This document shows, piece after piece, positions 60,201 through 64,000 of a stretch of DNA of 64,000 nucleotides. Made by a program: the position numbers and the translations under genes. The notes beneath the pieces were generated by a model. That model saw only the letters and a list, made by a program, of their open reading frames with translations, was not told the origin of the DNA and ran no database searches. The first letter of the stretch is position 1, and each line of letters begins with the position of its first letter. The stretch covers positions 1-64,000 of the forward strand of contig JBGVBY010000013.1 in assembly GCA_045226015.1 (NCBI GenBank). The letters run 5' to 3'. Source of the DNA: UBA2450 sp045226015 (GTDB taxonomy: Bacteria > Bacillota_I > Bacilli_A > RFN20 > CAG-826).

Positions 60201-63200
60201 CTTCATAACCATCGTTATAAGTAGTTTCTATGATAAGTCCTTCAGTAGTGAATTTATCACCATATAAGAAGGATGTTTTATGTGTAGATGCCACTCTAAT
60301 TGAAATGCCAGTTAAGGCTCTTGCGACGACAGTTAAAGTACCGACTTCGCAAGTCTTAGTAACGCCTTCGTATGTATAAGCAACAATAAGTTTCTTTCCA
60401 TTATCTGAAGTAGAAACTGCTGCTGTATAGTATTTTTCATCAGTATTGATGTAGACTTTGCATTCAGTTAACGCTAAGTCTCTATTACTTAAAGTTCTAT
60501 TAAAAACTGCACTAACAACTAAATCTGCTAAATCAAGTGATTGACCTTCAACGTATGAAAGCATTGCGCTTAAATCGTCTGGATCAGTTGATTCGACATT
60601 GATAGATGCTAATGTGATAGCATTTGCAGTTAAAGTGACACTGGATGTTTTTTCTTGTCTAGAAACACCAACACCCATTTCGTATCTTGCAGTAATAGTG
60701 TTATTTCCTGTGATAAGGACTTGACCATCGCTGATATTAAAGACTGCATCAGAACTGACGTCACTAGTTGCTGGATAGTTGCTATCGTTTTCATCAGTAG
60801 ATTTCATTGTCTTTGTAACACTTAAATTCTCTAATGCGATAGTGTCACCAGCGTATAATGTTCCGCTGTAATAAGAAGCATCTAATGAAATTGAATCTAA
60901 ATAGATACAATGAATCGTAAATGTTGAGTATTTGGTTTCTCCACCAAAAGACATTCCAACGGTAACGTTTTCAACTTTGCTTGTGATAGTAAGCGAATCA
61001 AGACTTAAAGCAAGGTCATATGTAGTGCCACTGATAGTGACTTTATTACCAGTTGCAATTGTGAGTTCGTATTCATCTTCATCATTGAATGTAACTGTAA
61101 GTGAATGACCGGCTAAAGTGAATTGACTACCATAGTTAACAGCGACTTTACTAACATCTAAAACAACTGATGCAAGAGCCTTAACTGTGACTGTTAAGTA
61201 GTTTTGCTTTGTGACACCAGCTTCGGTATATGAGAACCAAACATCATGAGTTAAACCATCATTGTTGTCTGGAGTCATTGCTGTATGACCAGTAATTGTG
61301 ACTTTAGAAATATCATCGACGTTTACTGAACCTGCTTCATCATTTTCGCCATCGTGTGTGTAGAAACGTTTGATTGTGAGTTGAGTTAAATCTAAATCTT
61401 GACCTCTGTTGAATTTATTTGGACTTCTTGAACTTAAAATAGAAATGCCGTGCAAGATAGAAACTCTCACAGTATATGTAGCAGTCTTGCCACCAAATGA
61501 GACTGTGACAGTGTTATCACCCATATCATCTTTAGTCCATTTAGAACCAACCTCTTTAACTCTTTCACCATCATCTAAAACGCAGATGTCATATAAACCT
61601 CTAGCGATTGTTTTATTTCCGCCATATTCGTATGATGCAGTGACTGTAATATGGTTATTTTCGTTAATATAATCAGTGAAATCTTCACCGGCTCTAGTCC
61701 AACGTAAAAGACCAGTTGAACTACCAGCATTAACACTAATTGAATTTAATTTATCGTATTTTGCGGTTAAAGTAGCTTCATCTTCAATAATGTCGCTATT
61801 ATAAGCAACTTCTAAATCTTCTCCGTTTGTTTCAACAATAATAGAGAAATTACTAGAAACTGCTGTGATATCTTCGCCAAAGACTTGACCATCTAAAGAG
61901 GTGGAGAAGTCTACCTCTTTATTTGTTAAACCAGAGTGCATTGTTGCTTTAACAACGATGCCAGCAGCTGAGAATACTGATCCTTCAACGAATGTATCAT
62001 TCCAACCGCTTAAATCAACGCTTGTGATTTCATCTGGATAGTCTTCAACAACTGAAATATTATAAGTTGTACTGACTGTATCACCAATAGTAGCGGTGAC
62101 TGTGACAGCGTGTGTGCCAATTTCCATATTGTCTGGAGCACTAACACTATATTCGCTTGCGTTTAAGGCTCTTTCGCTACCATCAGACATATGAGCTGTG
62201 ACAATTAAACCACCAGCTGAGAATGTTGGAGCAGAACCTGAATAAACGAATTCTGTTTTATAGTTTGAACAAGTAATGGAATCGAGTGTAATAACCTCGA
62301 CTTCATATGTTTGAGTGATTGTATTTCCTTTATGAGTAACACTGACACTAACCTCGTATGTTCCTTTTTTACCGCGATTGACATTAGATGTATCAACATT
62401 AACAGCAAAATCAGAATTACCAGCTAAAGGAATCTCAGTTTCTTGAGTAGTAGTGGTTGTAACAAAGATTTTTAATCCAGTTGTAAGACTACCGGTACTA
62501 CCTTTTAAGAACTTCGTGATTTCGCTTGGAACATATAAACGAACATTGGAAATACCATTGACAGTGACATTATATGTCGCGGTTTGACCACGATATTTAA
62601 CAGTGACTGTTTTAGTTCCAATAGTAGTTAAATCAGGCTCAACGATTTCAATTTTGTTGGATGGAACTGAGTATGTGCCTGCTTCACCATAGTCAGCAGT
62701 TACTGTTAATCCACTAGAAGAGAATGATTCATTAGTGTTATAGACAGTTTTATATGTACCACCTAAAGAGATACTTTGAGCATCTCTAACAATCTTAGTA
62801 ACTGTAACAGTCTTGGTTAAAGTGGTATTTGCATCTCGTGCAGTAAATGTCCAAGTGTTATTTCCTAATTCTTTTGGTTGTGAAGTCCAAGTGAAGTTAG
62901 CGCTTGTGGCTGAAACAGTGGTTTCTGATCCATCTGAGTATTTGAAAGTAACTTGAGTAGGAATTGCTGCATCCGGCTCAATTAAATATTTATAGTAAAC
63001 TTTGGAATTTTCAGTTGCGATTCCAGAAGCATAATCTAAGACAGTAATGTTATAACTTGTGGATTTTCCACCATAGGAAATATTGACTGTTTTAGTACCT
63101 GGAGTAGATGTGCTAGGTGCAGTAAATTGGGCATCTGCTGTAACATCATATGTTCCACCTTCATTTCCACCGAATAATGAATGATAATACCAATGTGAAT

Positions 63201-63954
63201 ATACTCTAACATTAGTTTTATCTAATGTTTCATTCATATAGTATGTGTGTTTTGCTGTTCCATGTGTTGCGGTAATTGAGTTTAAGGTTAATGGATAAAT
63301 GTAAACATTTCCTAATTCAAAAGAAACAGTTTTTTCAGTCCAAATTGCTGGCGAACCAACTCCGGCACCGGGTCTCGATTCATCAGAATAAACAATCTCT
63401 ACATATATTCTGTGATACCCACCCTCGTAATATATTCTGCTATTTTCGGACTCAACTTTTGTACTCCCAACTTTAACATCAGTTGTACCTCCATAATATC
63501 CACTCTGTTTATATGTATGGTTTTTTGTTGCATTGAATGGAATTGTTAAATCACAGTATACTACCAGATTTCTCGCCTCAATCTCTGCATAATTATATGT
63601 TGTACTAGATCCATAATATCCACTTACTTGATTATAGAAATCAATGGTTCTAACTATTAAATTATCAATATAAATTTTTAACTTATATAATCTGACAGTT
63701 TTTGTTGTGTTTACACCAAATCCACCATTCATTTTTGATTGAGCAACTAATGAATCTGCAAGTGTTAATTCTAAAGACAGTTCATCAAGCGAAACTTGGT
63801 ATCTTCCACTGCTTGGTATACTTGCTTCCTCACAATTTCCGTATGCTAAAGCAGTATAATCTCTCAATGTTCCAGTAAGGCGAGCTTTGAGTGCATTGTT
63901 AGATTTCCAAGTACCAATTGAAACTAAATCAGAAGACCATGTAGAATCAGACAT
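57241..63954 (-). CDS. Giant phage Ig-like repeat protein (2237 aa)
   Basis: An N-terminal 230 residues of beta-rich unknown fold, then about 14 consecutive bacterial Ig-like modules of 80-100 residues (about 230-1500). Their repeated signature is strand ends such as GTKTVTVKYRGQTATYNVTV, GTKTVNISYGGKSTSYNITV and DNTVTVSFGGKTATYTVRV. A C-terminal 730-residue part with beta-propeller-like stretches (LFISGNKDYPN, KLLVRTDEGLYVGEY) follows. There is no signal peptide, so it is virion-borne. Likely a tail or adhesive fibre. The ATG at 63954 has AAAGGTGGG upstream; an upstream GTG is not preferred. Confidence 0.75.
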   Translation of the reverse strand: MSDSTWSSDLVSIGTWKSNNALKARLTGTLRDYTALAYGNCEEASIPSSGRYQVSLDELSLELTLADSLVAQSKMNGGFGVNTTKTVRLYKLKIYIDNLIVRTIDFYNQVSGYYGSSTTYNYAEIEARNLVVYCDLTIPFNATKNHTYKQSGYYGGTTDVKVGSTKVESENSRIYYEGGYHRIYVEIVYSDESRPGAGVGSPAIWTEKTVSFELGNVYIYPLTLNSITATHGTAKHTYYMNETLDKTNVRVYSHWYYHSLFGGNEGGTYDVTADAQFTAPSTSTPGTKTVNISYGGKSTSYNITVLDYASGIATENSKVYYKYLIEPDAAIPTQVTFKYSDGSETTVSATSANFTWTSQPKELGNNTWTFTARDANTTLTKTVTVTKIVRDAQSISLGGTYKTVYNTNESFSSSGLTVTADYGEAGTYSVPSNKIEIVEPDLTTIGTKTVTVKYRGQTATYNVTVNGISNVRLYVPSEITKFLKGSTGSLTTGLKIFVTTTTTQETEIPLAGNSDFAVNVDTSNVNRGKKGTYEVSVSVTHKGNTITQTYEVEVITLDSITCSNYKTEFVYSGSAPTFSAGGLIVTAHMSDGSERALNASEYSVSAPDNMEIGTHAVTVTATIGDTVSTTYNISVVEDYPDEITSVDLSGWNDTFVEGSVFSAAGIVVKATMHSGLTNKEVDFSTSLDGQVFGEDITAVSSNFSIIVETNGEDLEVAYNSDIIEDEATLTAKYDKLNSISVNAGSSTGLLRWTRAGEDFTDYINENNHITVTASYEYGGNKTIARGLYDICVLDDGERVKEVGSKWTKDDMGDNTVTVSFGGKTATYTVRVSILHGISILSSRSPNKFNRGQDLDLTQLTIKRFYTHDGENDEAGSVNVDDISKVTITGHTAMTPDNNDGLTHDVWFSYTEAGVTKQNYLTVTVKALASVVLDVSKVAVNYGSQFTLAGHSLTVTFNDEDEYELTIATGNKVTISGTTYDLALSLDSLTITSKVENVTVGMSFGGETKYSTFTIHCIYLDSISLDASYYSGTLYAGDTIALENLSVTKTMKSTDENDSNYPATSDVSSDAVFNISDGQVLITGNNTITARYEMGVGVSRQEKTSSVTLTANAITLASINVESTDPDDLSAMLSYVEGQSLDLADLVVSAVFNRTLSNRDLALTECKVYINTDEKYYTAAVSTSDNGKKLIVAYTYEGVTKTCEVGTLTVVARALTGISIRVASTHKTSFLYGDKFTTEGLIIETTYNDGYEGVLTSGFTTDYDAYKSVAFTDDNDGTKTVTVVYTEGGVTQTATYSITIAAPSMVSLRLDTSLLNTSVTNGTVFSITPLVVYGVFENGYEEQVTFTAPNITTELALNGNNEVSFASTNLGVKSVTIQAVNPYDANESCSETLSIAVTPNLELVDIRLKFDSEQDPYNYRVGDIFNAKGLTVQALFKDTEWMDVAGFETSNPPLGTLLRSGGRLNVLVSYTSQGVVKTQEYSIIISMPYDSGIVEENPYRVAFNVASVTHEEATIEFSPTTQLPLFHRNLISVDNNQEHSTYGLNVYTGNNANGDCIGYIKLGATSEVDGSTIENGGLVLWDDPVNPIDGDGNIIAKFPHHVPGYADRINKCHFGIIYNKRLFISGNKDYPNMDWHSSQVNSSQVENYDTEEDRDLTYFSDLDYCKYGSENSPVKGYDIYRDGTLLVFKGKANHEATIYTRQQQLVNASSYDGNLVSEGELAEEAYPCFEVNPNGGSGAISPYSIINFVGETLVLTKNGLKAITSKETTYNNAKYTYDVSSHINNKLLKNNDLDYTIISQYKEKLLVRTDEGLYVGEYTLRDENSEYEWYFCDNIDAYYFFEIDDELYFSDKQGNISRFMEDSSIERKDKPRTYVGLGGTTLSIDANTDEIVVSQTYADKVKAGNEFHLLNKISAITGDITEDSQVYANMGLFIDKATRENAIANGLVSFDQTAYAGVIDGINNEIVIKPYTAQGEIDYERMVDTSLLFYSYKVVFFDNITKTITEVRDDTKYKLKRVPTSQAFDYRFKILDEFENEVNLTGVISLRMSFRVNAVRNAYIMDVADAAGGGKKFKVGLPLKSVNNETVMMPLDLIYYKGRTGTYQGVITEKVNVNSFFVTKPFNFGHDLYQKTIHMWSIINDSQIASMMNVGYIASRAYAGFKVAVKEVGGARQLSFEGLNFEKIHFSNDLLPHIYNRYKNISKVGFMRFIFSNDEGTRMVLSKLDIIYSYSLLMKGVK

Positions 63955-64000
63955 ACTATGCACCCACCTTTCTTAAAGAACTAATTACAATTTCCATATT

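Overview
The window is a low-GC Bacillota chromosome carrying a large prophage. TAA dominates and TGA is also a stop codon. RNase J, Spx, YitT and a ylbF-rsmD-coaD gene order place the host near Bacilli. An archaeal/eukaryotic-type prolyl-tRNA synthetase and very AT-rich, tightly packed genes suggest one of the small-genome gut Bacilli related to Erysipelotrichia or Mollicutes. That placement is an inference.

Host part, 1-29.6 kb: housekeeping genes in short operons on both strands. They cover RNA modification and decay, tRNA charging (trpS, proS), NAD kinase, CoA synthesis, ribosome methylation, peptide deformylase, nucleotide-pool sanitation (maf, rdgB), a translesion polymerase operon and a zinc/cobalt-chaperone-like GTPase. 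Three tRNA-Ser genes (anticodons GGA, CGA, GCT) are scattered singly, each with its own terminator. Many first-in-operon genes have a TATAAT box only 6-9 nt before the ATG and no Shine-Dalgarno, so leaderless mRNAs look common. Operon-internal genes carry good Shine-Dalgarno sequences. A small accessory patch at 22.8-24.2 kb holds a PD-(D/E)XK-like protein, a partner ORF and an XRE regulator.

Prophage part, about 29.68 kb to beyond the right edge: a probable att site (the 3' tip of a tRNA-Gly, still followed by its terminator) lies next to a leftward tyrosine integrase and a CI-like repressor. The early module runs rightward (31.6-43.3 kb): Cro-like protein, YqaJ exonuclease, RecT, split replisome organizer with an iteron-like origin, PcfK/PcfJ, SSB-like protein, RusA and small proteins. 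It meets a leftward late module (63.9-43.3 kb) at a bidirectional terminator. The late module holds a 2237-aa Ig-repeat protein, a fibre-like protein, the diversity-generating retroelement (DGR), membrane proteins and a 1743-aa probable internal virion/ejection protein. Terminase, portal and capsid genes must lie to the right of the window.

The standout system is the DGR: reverse transcriptase, Avd, a 96-bp template repeat (TR, 54218-54313) and two variable repeats. VR2 is at the 3' end of the adjacent tail-type gene. VR1 sits 15 kb away on the other strand, in a small lectin-fold-like gene inside the early replication module. Every TR/VR2 difference and all but one TR/VR1 difference fall at template adenines. 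Downstream of both VRs, but not of the TR, lie perfect 6-bp-stem hairpins that all carry the same GATA tetraloop, with a tandem pair at VR2.
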